The notes under the pieces are model-generated. The model was given only the letters and a program-made list of their open reading frames with translations. It did no database searches and was not told the DNA's origin. The position numbers and the translations under genes are program-made. A stretch of 64,000 bases of DNA, from assembly GCA_035772405.1 (NCBI GenBank), contig JAYKKM010000196.1, forward strand, positions 3,051,501 to 3,115,500. Direction: 5' to 3'. The stretch comes from Chrysogorgia sp. JL179-B06. Its lineage: Eukaryota > Cnidaria > Anthozoa > Scleralcyonacea > Chrysogorgiidae. Numbering within the stretch: position 1 is the stretch's first letter; each line of letters starts with the position of its first letter. Of this stretch, positions 1 to 8,362 are shown one piece after another.

Positions 1-12
1 TTTTTATTTCCT

Positions 13-80
13 CCACGTTGCCTTTTTTTCCCTTTAAAAATACCACCACGTTGCCTTTTTTGCCCCTTAAAATCACCACC
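13..80. repeat. Short tandem repeat near left end, about 33-bp period
   Basis: The block CCACGTTGCC followed by a T-run and CCYTTAAAA occurs at 13 and again at 46, with a partial third unit near 75. It lies outside the outermost gene. Subterminal repeats are common in Polintons, so this may be part of or next to the missing terminal repeat. Confidence 0.6.
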
Positions 81-109
81 CCGTAATTCTCTTATTCTTC
101 CTACCATTG

Positions 110-661
110 TTATGAAGGTTGTTTTCTCTCCCAATAGTTATCACCATAGTCTGCAAAAATTTCTTCATGGGCTTTTATATGTTTTATACTTTCTAAATAC
201 ATTTTTTTATTATTGGGATTGTAAACAAAATCGGAATTATTTTTATATATAGAACCTGTTTTCCCATTATTCGCATACCGTGCTGCAGCGTGAGTTGTCA
301 AATAAGCATCGATACACGTGTTTGCATCGTTACAAATACTATATACAGCGTTTGTGTTTTTACCATATTTACGATCCAATTTGGACTGTGTTGTTTTTTG
401 ACCCGTGTAATAAGAAATATTACGATCGGGTTTAAAAGGTTTTTTCCAAGCAAATAATCCTTCACCCGCATTGGGGATCGTTGATTTCTTGATACGTAAG
501 TTATTTTGTTTTGCTAAATGAATCCAACATTTTTTTGTTTTTGCTGTTCGTTTACGACATCTTATTTTTTTTAGGGTTTTACTTCTACATTGAAGAACGT
601 GACGTATACTTTGAGATTTATCATTGCGTCTTTTTTTTCGGGGTAACTTAACTCTTACCAT
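110..661 (-). CDS. SET-domain protein lysine methyltransferase
   Basis: The 183-aa product has a very basic N-terminus (about residues 1-55, a likely nuclear or chromatin-targeting tail) and then a compact SET domain. Visible SET landmarks are NAGEGLFA near residue 65 (the GxG SAM-binding start), AARYANNG near 126 (in place of the usual R-x-x-N-H-S) and EIFADYGDNYW near 167 (the E-E-L-x-x-D-Y-G motif with its aromatic residue). The family transfers methyl groups from SAM to lysines, usually on histones. PBCV-1 vSET is a viral precedent. There are no pre-SET cysteines, as in other minimal viral SETs. The ATG at 661 lies 6 nt after the stop of the neighbouring ORF, so the two are probably co-transcribed. 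Substrate is unknown; a host histone or its own packaging protein are both possible. Confidence 0.85.
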   Translation of the reverse strand: MVRVKLPRKKRRNDKSQSIRHVLQCRSKTLKKIRCRKRTAKTKKCWIHLAKQNNLRIKKSTIPNAGEGLFAWKKPFKPDRNISYYTGQKTTQSKLDRKYGKNTNAVYSICNDANTCIDAYLTTHAAARYANNGKTGSIYKNNSDFVYNPNNKKMYLESIKHIKAHEEIFADYGDNYWERKQPS

Positions 662-667
662 TTTGTT

Positions 668-982
668 TTAAAATATAGTTTTTATTCCTAAATAATCATT
701 ATTTTTTTCATGGGTCTGAATAAATTTTACCATACATTCAACTTTATAGATAATATCTTCGGGACAGTTGTATATTTCTTTTTTTAATTTTGTTATTCGT
801 TGTTTTAAAATATTTGATGAAATAGGTATTATCTTTTCTTTATCTTCTGTAAAATTTAGTAAACATTCCCTTAAAAGATACGGCGTAAATAATATTGAAG
901 GATCATTATCTTGAATTTCATACCCGATATAAGGTAAATTAGACGTTTGTAAATAAATTTCAATATACACAATTTCACTCAT
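668..982 (-). CDS. Hypothetical protein, 104 aa
   Basis: An intact ATG ORF directly upstream of the SET gene on the same strand, sharing its compact spacing. I do not recognise a family. The protein is soluble-looking, with a beta-rich first half (YIEIYLQT at residues 6-13), a basic helical middle (KQRITKLKKEIYN) and no signal peptide, membrane segment or cysteine motif. It starts only about 43 nt from the divergent small + strand ORF at 1025. The promoters of both must therefore overlap in that T-rich gap. Confidence 0.6.
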   Translation of the reverse strand: MSEIVYIEIYLQTSNLPYIGYEIQDNDPSILFTPYLLRECLLNFTEDKEKIIPISSNILKQRITKLKKEIYNCPEDIIYKVECMVKFIQTHEKNNDYLGIKTIF

Positions 983-1024
983 ATTTTTTTTTTACTCTTT
1001 TTTTTTGTTTTAGTTTTTTTTTAA

Positions 1025-1195
1025 ATGGGTTCTTTATTCTCAAAAAAAATCCCTCCTATACTTACGTTGACATGTATTAATATACAGGATTCATACGATG
1101 TTACTATTGATCGTGTTGATGGTGAAGACGAAAACATAAATAAAAATAAAACGGCATGTTTTTCTTGTTTTAGAAAAAAAAAAGAAGATGAATGA
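1025..1195 (+). CDS. Small protein with N-myristoylation signal, 56 aa
   Basis: The ATG at 1025 opens a 56-codon frame ending TGA at 1193-1195, overlapping the polymerase start (ATG 1188) by 8 nt. The N-terminus MGSLFSKK fits the N-myristoyltransferase consensus M-G-x-x-x-S/T with following lysines. The C-terminus has ACFSCFRKKK, a Cys pair beside a basic patch of the kind often palmitoylated. A doubly lipid-anchored membrane-associated protein is inferred. No family is recognised. The precise overlap with polB suggests translational coupling or leaky scanning on one mRNA. Short length makes chance possible, but a good lipidation signal at the exact start argues against it. Confidence 0.55.
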   Translation: MGSLFSKKIPPILTLTCINIQDSYDVTIDRVDGEDENINKNKTACFSCFRKKKEDE

Positions 1196-4100
1196 TGATC
1201 AGAAAAAATTAAAATATAGTCAAAAAGATATAGATAAAATTGTAAGTTTATTTAATAAGAAAAAAGAAAGTAAGAAAAATGAAAAAATAGACGATTATTT
1301 TTCTGTTAATCATATAGAAACTATTAGTAGAGAAAAATTTAAAGTCACTGAACAACATTTTTCTTTGGATGTTTCACGGGAAAAAACGGTTAATTTTATT
1401 AGTTTTATTCAATCGTTATCGTTGGTTTTTTCTTATTTAATTAACATTGCACGGGCAAATGTAAAAAGTGATGATGATTATGTTAGATTTATCTTTAGTA
1501 ATGCGCCAAAAAGTTTTTTCTCTACAGCCGTTTTACCCGTGAAAGACTTTGACGTTAAATATTTCTTAAATATTATGGAAAAATTTATGCAGAGTAATAA
1601 AGAAATAATAGCTAATGGTTGGAATAGTAAAGTAATTGTTCAAACTTTTCCCGCAGGAATAAGTACAAATAAAAAAAAAAATAGTGTACTAAGGAAAAAA
1701 AGTATTTACAATAGTTTGAATAAGGGAAATGCTACAGATAAAGGTGGTGTGAAAAGTAATGTAAAAAAATATGGCCGTAAATTTCGCACGGGGGTATTTT
1801 ATATTCTTAGCCATGTATTATTTCGTACAGTGAAAGATTGTTGTTTTGCTTTAGCAATATTAGTGGGTTTATCATTTTTAAAACAAGACTATAAATATTT
1901 TATAATGAAAAGAAAACCCAATAAACCCGTGGATGATTTATTTACGTGTGAAGAAATTCGAAATGTATATCGGGAATGTGGGATACCCGAGGGTAATGTT
2001 GATGCTACACAGTTTCATTTTGTATATAATAATTATTTAAAAAAACAGGGTGTTGATTTGTTAGTGTATGCTGACACTCATTCCGATAATATAATTTATG
2101 ATTCACGCACTGATAGTGCGGGTAATCTTATTAAATTGACTAATGAAATTGTATGTTTATGGTTAAATAATAATCATTACGATGTAGTCTTAAGCATAAA
2201 GGAATTTTCTAAACTCAGTACCAGTTCTTTTTGTGTTAAATGTATGAGTTATTTTACACGTCATGAATATGTCGATAATCACCTATGTACTACAAATAAC
2301 TTAACTTGTTTACGATGTTATAAATATCCGAATAAGTGTAAAGATAAAAATAATAAACTTATTTGTAGCAGTTGTGATATAATTTTTTATGATGAAAATT
2401 GTTTTACAAATCATTTAACAAATAAAATTTTTAAACCTTCTCAAAGTAATTATGATCGTTTAACACCGTGTCAATATTTTTTTTATTGTAAAACCTGTAA
2501 CAAAATTTGTCCTCGATTCTTTTTCACTTTTTCTAATAAAACAGTTAAACATGATTGTAGCAAACGATTTTGTTTTCATTGTGATAAATACATGAAACAA
2601 CCTCATTTTTGTTACGTGAAACCCCTTTCACTTGAATATAACAAGAGGAAAGAAAGTGAACCCACTTTATTTTTTTTTGATTTTGAAACAAAAGTAACCG
2701 AAACTAAATTGCTCGAACCGTTTTATTGTATCGTCCAAAAGGTATGTAAAAAATGTCAACATATTGAATTTAAAAAAACAAAAATATTTGAAAAAAAGGA
2801 TCAAGAAATTATCGATAATACTATTGAAAAAGTTAGTTGTTGTGGGAATAGACAATTTATTTTTGACAACAATGTTATTGAAACTTTATGTGAATTTATG
2901 TTTGAACAAACAAATTCCGTTTGGATAGCTCATAACGGGGGTAGATTTGATACTATTTTTATTTTAAAATATCTTTTAGAAATAAAACAGATAATGCCGA
3001 ATACTATAATGAACGGTACTAAAATAATGAGTTTAATAATTAAAGAACAAAATATTAGAATCCTCGATAGTTATTTGTTTTTTAGTATGAAATTAGCCGA
3101 TATTCCAAAAGCAATGGATCTTCAAGGGGAATGTAAGGGATTTCATCCTTATGAATTTTACGATTTAACTTATGAGGGTGACATTGTAGATCGGAAATTT
3201 TTTGATACGAAACATATGAATACAGCAACACTTAATGAATTTGAAAAATGGTATTTAGAAAAAAAGAAAGAGAAATATATATTTCGTAAAGAGATTTATT
3301 ATTATTGTTGTAGTGATGTAGATATTTTAAGAAAGGGATGTGTTAAATTTTCTACAATGATCGGGACCATAGCTCATATCACCCCCTTTTATGCAAAAAA
3401 TTGTATTACGATTGCTAGTTTAGCTTTGAAAGTGTATAGACTTAATTTTTTAAAAAAAAATTGTGTAGGAATTATTCCTGCTTCGGGGTATAGGGGTGGT
3501 GTAAAACAGAGTTTAATTGCTATTGATTGGTTAGATGAAATTAATCGAGAAATAGGAGGAAATTTAGAATATATCTGTTCACAAAATGGGGAGAAAAACA
3601 TTCTAGGACGTTTTGTCGATGGTTTTTATATTGATACGGTATATCAATTTCATGGTTGTTTTTATCACGGATGTCCCAAATGTTTCGACCCCTATGCATT
3701 AAACGTTCTTACAAACGAAAAATTTAGTAATTTATATGCAAATACGCAACGTTTTTCTTGGACAATAAAAAATGCCGGTTACAAATTAATCGAGATGTGG
3801 GAATGTGATTATTTAGAAGAAAAAAAATATACACAGAAACAATTAATTGAAAAGAAAAGAAAATTTTATCCGTTTACTCCTTTAACACCACGTGACGCAT
3901 TATATGGGGGGCGAACTTCCCCCGTATGTTTATTTAAAGAAACAAAACCCAACGAACGAATAAGTTACGTAGATTTTACATCGCTATACCCTGATGTACA
4001 AAAAAATTATGATTTTCCTGTGGGTCATCCTACTATTTTACTGGGGAAAGATTGTAATAAAATAAAAATCAAGGACATATTTGGTTTAGTAAAATGTTGT

Positions 4101-5240
4101 ATTTCACCTCCTCGAAATATTTACTTTCCTGTTTTACCTGTTAGAATAGATGGGAAATTATTATTTCCATTATGTTATAAATGTGCTGTGGATAAATGTA
4201 ATAAATGTGAACATAATGAAAACGATCGATACTTGACGGGTACTTGGACTAGTGTTGAGATTCATGTTGCTATAGATAAGGGATATAAAATAATTGCTCT
4301 TTACGAAATATATCATTTTGAACGCAAAGAAAAAATCTTTTCACAATACGTAAATCAATTTTTAAAAATCAAACAAGAATCTTCAGGAATTCCTACGGAT
4401 TGTTTGAATGCAGATGGAAGTAAAAATGATGATAAAATTAAACAGTATTGTAATGATTATTTAAAAAATGAAAATGTTTTTTTAGATAAAGACAAAATAG
4501 AGAAAAATCCCGGATTAAGAACTATTGCAAAAACATTTTTAAATTCGTTATGGGGAAAATTTGCTCAAAACGAAAATAATACACAAGTGTGTTTTTTAAA
4601 CGATTATGAAGAATTATTAAATATTGCCAATGATAAAAGTAAAAAATTAACATCGATGGAATTTATAAACGAAACATTATTACGTTGTACGTATGAAAAA
4701 ATTGATGATGCAACAACCCCTCTAAAAACGGGAAATGTAATCATTGCGTGTTTTGTTACTGCATATGCACGTTTGAAATTATACGAGTTACTCGTTAAAT
4801 TAGACGAGCGCGTTTTATATTTTGATACAGATTCTGTTATTTATATATCTGATGAAAATAATTATACTGATGTTAAAACGGGAAAATATTTAGGAGATTT
4901 AACGAATGAATTAAATGAAAATGAATGGATAACAAATTTTTGTTCAACGGGTCCAAAATGTTACGCGTATATAACTAATTTAAATCAGGAATGTATTCAT
5001 GTGAAAGGTTTTACTTTAAAAAATGAAACAATAAAAGAAAAATTGAATTTTTTATCCTTGACACAATGTGTTAAAAATCAAGATCAGATCATCGAAATTA
5101 AATATCACAATAAAATATGTAAAGATAAACTGAATCATATTTTTATTGAGGATGAAATAAAAAAATTTTCATTTACATTTAATAAACGTGTTGTTAAAAA
5201 TAATTTTAATACGATTCCGTTTGGATTTTTAGATAACTGA
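1188..5240 (+). CDS. PolB: Protein-primed family B DNA polymerase
   Basis: This 1350-aa protein replicates the element by protein priming. The 3'-5' exonuclease has ExoI DFET near residue 498, ExoII HNGGRFD near 582 and ExoIII Y-C-C-S-D near 710. The polymerase has motif A DFTSLYP near 929, YGGRTSP near 905, motif B K-x-x-x-N-S-L-W-G-K-F near 1117 and motif C DTDS near 1212. A Cys/His-rich zinc region (FCVKC onward, about 350-480) precedes the exonuclease. A HGCFYHGCPKC segment near 822, shared by many viral and organellar PolBs, lies between exonuclease and palm. The first 240 residues are poorly conserved and include a hydrophobic stretch near 205-225. All catalytic aspartates are present and the frame is open, so it looks functional. 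It is followed after one base by the ATPase gene. Confidence 0.97.
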   Translation: MNDDQKKLKYSQKDIDKIVSLFNKKKESKKNEKIDDYFSVNHIETISREKFKVTEQHFSLDVSREKTVNFISFIQSLSLVFSYLINIARANVKSDDDYVRFIFSNAPKSFFSTAVLPVKDFDVKYFLNIMEKFMQSNKEIIANGWNSKVIVQTFPAGISTNKKKNSVLRKKSIYNSLNKGNATDKGGVKSNVKKYGRKFRTGVFYILSHVLFRTVKDCCFALAILVGLSFLKQDYKYFIMKRKPNKPVDDLFTCEEIRNVYRECGIPEGNVDATQFHFVYNNYLKKQGVDLLVYADTHSDNIIYDSRTDSAGNLIKLTNEIVCLWLNNNHYDVVLSIKEFSKLSTSSFCVKCMSYFTRHEYVDNHLCTTNNLTCLRCYKYPNKCKDKNNKLICSSCDIIFYDENCFTNHLTNKIFKPSQSNYDRLTPCQYFFYCKTCNKICPRFFFTFSNKTVKHDCSKRFCFHCDKYMKQPHFCYVKPLSLEYNKRKESEPTLFFFDFETKVTETKLLEPFYCIVQKVCKKCQHIEFKKTKIFEKKDQEIIDNTIEKVSCCGNRQFIFDNNVIETLCEFMFEQTNSVWIAHNGGRFDTIFILKYLLEIKQIMPNTIMNGTKIMSLIIKEQNIRILDSYLFFSMKLADIPKAMDLQGECKGFHPYEFYDLTYEGDIVDRKFFDTKHMNTATLNEFEKWYLEKKKEKYIFRKEIYYYCCSDVDILRKGCVKFSTMIGTIAHITPFYAKNCITIASLALKVYRLNFLKKNCVGIIPASGYRGGVKQSLIAIDWLDEINREIGGNLEYICSQNGEKNILGRFVDGFYIDTVYQFHGCFYHGCPKCFDPYALNVLTNEKFSNLYANTQRFSWTIKNAGYKLIEMWECDYLEEKKYTQKQLIEKKRKFYPFTPLTPRDALYGGRTSPVCLFKETKPNERISYVDFTSLYPDVQKNYDFPVGHPTILLGKDCNKIKIKDIFGLVKCCISPPRNIYFPVLPVRIDGKLLFPLCYKCAVDKCNKCEHNENDRYLTGTWTSVEIHVAIDKGYKIIALYEIYHFERKEKIFSQYVNQFLKIKQESSGIPTDCLNADGSKNDDKIKQYCNDYLKNENVFLDKDKIEKNPGLRTIAKTFLNSLWGKFAQNENNTQVCFLNDYEELLNIANDKSKKLTSMEFINETLLRCTYEKIDDATTPLKTGNVIIACFVTAYARLKLYELLVKLDERVLYFDTDSVIYISDENNYTDVKTGKYLGDLTNELNENEWITNFCSTGPKCYAYITNLNQECIHVKGFTLKNETIKEKLNFLSLTQCVKNQDQIIEIKYHNKICKDKLNHIFIEDEIKKFSFTFNKRVVKNNFNTIPFGFLDN

Positions 5241-5241
5241 A

Positions 5242-5920
5242 ATGAACAATGTTTCATTACCATTTCAACACCCTTTTATGTTAACGTTATGTGGGCCTAG
5301 TCAAAGTGGGAAAACATATTGGATATTACAATTATTGAAAAATATTAACATTATGATTACACCAGCAATTGTTAAAATTGTTTATTTATATTCAATTTAT
5401 CAACCTCTGTACGCTGAAATGGAAAAAGTTCTTGCGGAAAAAAACAGATATTAGTGTTGAATTTATCGATTGTCAAAAGGGTATTCCCCGCATTACCGAT
5501 ATACAAACGAATACCCGTGAAAATACGTTAATAATATTAGATGATCTCATGTTAGTTGCAACATCATCAAAGGAAAATCTTGAAAGAATAGATAATATTG
5601 CAACTCAAGATGTCCATCATCGTAATATTAGTGTTATTTTTACATGTCAAAATTTAACATATGGTAATGGTAAATTGCGAAATTTACGTGTCAATAGTCA
5701 ATATTATGTTATGTTTAAAAATTTAAGCGATTATAATAATATGTATACGATATGTGATAATAAAAAAATTAATAGAAATAGATTTAATAAAGTATTAAGT
5801 GAAATTAATGAGAAACCCTATGGTTATTTGGTATTTGATAATTGTAGAAAAGGGTATGAAAATTGTAGAATTAGAACCAATGTATTTCCACATGAATCAA
5901 CGCTAATCTATGATTTGTAA
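5242..5920 (+). CDS. A32-like DNA-packaging ATPase (FtsK/HerA superfamily), frame broken once
   Basis: The first frame (5242-5454) has Walker A GPSQSGKTYW near residue 19. The second frame, open through 5442-5920, has Walker B LIILDDLM and a following S-V-I-F-T-C-Q-N sensor-like strand. Together they match the roughly 230-aa Polinton genome-packaging ATPase that pumps DNA into the capsid. The frame changes by one base at an A7 run (5438-5444); one A fewer would keep it open. The second frame has no ATG at its start, so it is a continuation and not a separate gene. The change is +1-type, so the A-AAA-AAC heptamer at this spot does not explain it by ordinary -1 slippage. Sequencing error or recent decay is more likely. 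Confidence 0.88.
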
Positions 5921-5990
5921 ATAAATGTAAAAAGAAAAATAAATGTTTGTTAAAAAAAATAAAAGAGTTGTTGAAATTTTTTAAAAAAAG

Positions 5991-5999
5991 TATATATAG
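5991..5999 (+). promoter_or_regulatory. TATA-like box before the basic pX-like gene
   Basis: TATATATAG lies 37-45 nt before the ATG at 6036, in a short AT-rich gap after the ATPase stop. Similar boxes precede the right-arm genes at similar distances. Confidence 0.4.
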
Positions 6000-6035
6000 T
6001 ATGGGGTATATTGTGTATGATTTTTTTTTTAAATC

Positions 6036-6260
6036 ATGGCAAGAAGAAGATATAGAAGAAGTAGGAGAATTATCCTTAGAAAAAAGAAACAAAAAGGGGG
6101 TAGTGCTCTAGATATTTTTGGACCCTTGGGATCGTTAGTTGGAAATCAATTGGGAATTGGTATTCGAAAAAGAAAAAGAAAAAGAAAACAAAAAGGGGGT
6201 TTTTTTTTTGGTAGTGGTGGTATGATTCAAACGATACGAGATACCATAAAAGGGTATTAA
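6036..6260 (+). CDS. Basic core-like protein with two QKGG motifs (adenovirus pX/mu-like)
   Basis: The 74-aa protein begins with an Arg/Lys block (MARRRYRRSRR), then KKKQKGG, then a hydrophobic glycine-rich stretch (DIFGPLGSLVGNQLG). A second basic block ends KRKQKGG, followed by another hydrophobic tail. Basic DNA-condensing segments joined to a hydrophobic segment at a Gly-Gly site resemble precursor pX of adenoviruses, which the viral protease trims after Gly-Gly. The GG sites here are candidates for the element's own protease at 6383-6996. The strict adenain consensus (hydrophobic residue at P4) is not met, so cleavage is inference. Confidence 0.65.
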   Translation: MARRRYRRSRRIILRKKKQKGGSALDIFGPLGSLVGNQLGIGIRKRKRKRKQKGGFFFGSGGMIQTIRDTIKGY

Positions 6261-6382
6261 AAGCATGTCCCCTATATTTTTAACCATATATTTTTAAAAA
6301 ACATTATAAGAAAAAGATATGAATGGAATGTTACCCTTAGAAAAAATATAAACAGTGTAAATAAGTTAATTTTTTTGTTTAA
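6261..6382. other. Convergent gap between the + strand and - strand gene blocks
   Basis: About 120 AT-rich bases separate the end of the pX-like gene from the end of the protease gene. No further ORF is seen. It should contain the 3' ends of both transcript sets. Confidence 0.5.
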
Positions 6383-6996
6383 TTAAAAATTGGCATTATT
6401 AAAACTACAACATGACTGATTGTTATTACTCTTACAATTTTTTTTACATTTTTTATTATATATTCCTACGAGTACACGACCTAAAATTGTTTCTATTTTT
6501 TTTTTTTAATTTAATATCGTTTTTTAATTTAATACGTTCATTTTTAAATATTTTTTGTTTATTATTATTTTCGAATTCATTACGACATTGATTGTATAAA
6601 TATAATAAACTCCAATTTCCACACACGGCTGTATTTTTGGATTGTAATTGTTTACTTTGAATATATTGAAATGTTAGTCCTTTTTTTACACTATAATCAT
6701 ACCAATATTCACGTTTATAAAACGAGACATCTTTTGCAAAACTATCAAAAAAAATTCATATGTTTTTCTTTATCCACCCATATAGCAATCCAATGTTGAC
6801 CGTTTTGATCTGCTTCATCCGTATTCCAAATCCAACACGAAGGATAATAAATTTTTTTAGGAAAAATATTTGCAGGAAATGTACCCAAATAATATTTATT
6901 TAAAAACTTATTTATTTTTGAAATTTTATTAATCTCGTTCGTAAATAAAAATTGGGTTAAAAAACAATGTAAATTCATTGCTTTTTGCGTCGCCAT
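6383..6996 (-). CDS. Adenain-like cysteine protease, frame broken twice
   Basis: The ATG frame from 6996 has the typical start of Polinton maturation proteases: GTFPANIFP near residue 38, then an acidic N-T-D-E-A-D and catalytic His in GQHWIAIW near 67. The next open frame carries an oxyanion-type Gln and the catalytic Cys in AVCGNWSLLY. The total span of about 205 codons equals the usual adenain length. Frame changes occur at the 8-base run 6747-6754 and the 12-base run 6496-6507; each carries one base more than an open frame needs. The C-terminus is Cys-rich. It would process capsid and core precursors. Its 5' end overlaps the upstream ORF by 22 nt. Confidence 0.82.
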
Positions 6997-7646
6997 TTTC
7001 TTTGTGTTGTATAGGGCTGCGTTGAGGGTATAGGAATGTGGGTGGTGAGTGATGTAGAGGGTTCTTCGTGACTCGCAAGACCCGGTTTTCCCAAATTTAT
7101 ATAACGTTGTCGTAATTTTATATTTCGTATATAATGGGCGGGCATATGTAATTTTTTCAATTCTTTTAAAGCAGCCGCCTGCTTTTGTTGTGTAAGATTG
7201 AACATGTTTTGTTTGCTGACATTATGCGTTAAATCGTATAATAAATCATGATGGTTTATTGCAACACCGTTTATTTTTATTATATCTGTACCCCCAATTT
7301 TAATTTTTTTCCTTTCAAGAAATTCTTTTATTTGTTGCCCACTTGTCACAGTCGGTGTTCTCCTTGGTGATTCATCATTGGTCACCTCATTTTCAAGTTC
7401 ATTACTTTTTCTTTTCATATTTTGTTGTCTTTTTAAAAAACTAACCATACTCTCTGCGACACGTTGATCATTATTAACTTTTTTCATTTCGTCTTTCATT
7501 TTATTTTTACTTTCAATAAGTTCGAAATTATTTTTGTTGTTAATTCCCTGCAATAATTTTTCGTTTTCATGATCAGTTTTGATTAAATCTAAAATTTCAT
7601 TTAATTTACTCGGATTAATTAATTGCATTTTATTAACTTCGGTCAT
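6975..7646 (-). CDS. Hypothetical virion-associated protein, 223 aa
   Basis: An intact ATG frame in the structural block, overlapping the protease start (6975-6996) and the end of the upstream acidic-protein frame (7633-7646). No family is recognised. The N-terminal half is helical and charged (coiled-coil-like, about residues 10-95), followed by a compact segment (IKIGGTDIIKINGVAINHH, 115-133). The tail is Pro/Ser/Thr-rich and ends in the basic KWRRKKQ. Position between protease and capsid genes suggests a minor virion or scaffolding protein; that is inference only. Confidence 0.65.
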   Translation of the reverse strand: MTEVNKMQLINPSKLNEILDLIKTDHENEKLLQGINNKNNFELIESKNKMKDEMKKVNNDQRVAESMVSFLKRQQNMKRKSNELENEVTNDESPRRTPTVTSGQQIKEFLERKKIKIGGTDIIKINGVAINHHDLLYDLTHNVSKQNMFNLTQQKQAAALKELKKLHMPAHYIRNIKLRQRYINLGKPGLASHEEPSTSLTTHIPIPSTQPYTTQRKWRRKKQ

Positions 7647-8191
7647 TTTTTTTTATTTGTTGGTTAAGTAATTTGTATGCTTTTTGATATATGTTGATTA
7701 TACGAAAATCCTCAGATAATAATATTTTTAAATCTTTTTCTTTTATTTTGTTCTTTGAAAACTTATTCAAAATATATTTATTATCACTGGAAAGTTGGAT
7801 CGAAATTTTTTTATTTAAAATATTTTTAGCAATGTATTGTAATTTATTAATTAATTGAGAATCTAACAACGTATTTTTTTTATCAATATCTGCTTTAAGA
7901 TATTTTTTTAACGAGGGTAAAAAATCCTTTTTTTTTTTTTTCAAAAGCTTTTTTCTTTATTTTATTTAATTGAACTAATGTTTCTAAAAATTTTAAATCA
8001 TCTTCGCAACTTGATGAAGATGAAGTAACGGAACTTTCACTATCCATTTCATCACTAACATCATCGCTAACAACATCGCTATCATTTTCACTATCATCCT
8101 CCTCTTCAACACCATCATCTCTTGAATTATCATTTTTTTCGTCTTTTTTTTCCTCTTCTTTATTTAATTCATCATTTTTTTCTTCATTCAT
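7633..8191 (-). CDS. Acidic-then-basic hypothetical protein, frame broken once
   Basis: The ATG frame from 8191 encodes a highly acidic low-complexity N-terminus (Asp/Glu/Ser-rich, about residues 1-65), then a helical K-rich stretch. That frame stops at 7895. A second frame, open through 7633-7944 without an ATG at its start, continues with KDFLPSLKKYLKAD and a Lys-rich helical C-terminus. The two meet at a 14-base homopolymer (7928-7941); one base fewer keeps the frame open, giving about 186 aa. Acidic partners of basic core proteins are common in large DNA viruses, but no homolog is recognised. Confidence 0.55.
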
Positions 8192-8197
8192 TTTTTT

Positions 8198-8329
8198 TTA
8201 TGCGTAAACTGAAAACGGTGGAAATACAAGAATATGTTCACGATTTAGGGGTATTTTGTTAATAACTGGTTTTTTTATTTTTGGTTTTTTTATTCTATTC
8301 TTTGTTGTAATGGGTTTTGTGTTCTTCAT
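8198..8329 (-). CDS. Small basic proline/lysine protein, 43 aa
   Basis: An ATG at 8329 opens a 43-codon frame with a Lys/Thr/Pro-rich first half (KNTKPITTKNRIKKPKIKKP) and a more hydrophobic end (ILVFPPFSVYA). It fills the gap between the capsid gene stop (8363) and the acidic protein start (8191) on the same strand with only a few bases to spare. That fit is the main support. It could be a minor core peptide; chance cannot be excluded. Confidence 0.4.
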   Translation of the reverse strand: MKNTKPITTKNRIKKPKIKKPVINKIPLNREHILVFPPFSVYA

Positions 8330-8362
8330 TTTTTTTGTACATCCCCTTACAAATGTTGATAA

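Noticed and set aside
2667..3601. Antisense ORFs within the polymerase gene (2667-2855, 3389-3601)
   Set aside because: Shadows of the conserved polymerase frame in AT-rich DNA, no start context or motif.
5438..5445. A-AAA-AAC slippery heptamer as programmed frameshift in the ATPase
   Set aside because: The continuing frame is reached by a +1-type change, whereas this heptamer promotes -1 shifts; all other breaks in the block are also simple homopolymer length changes.
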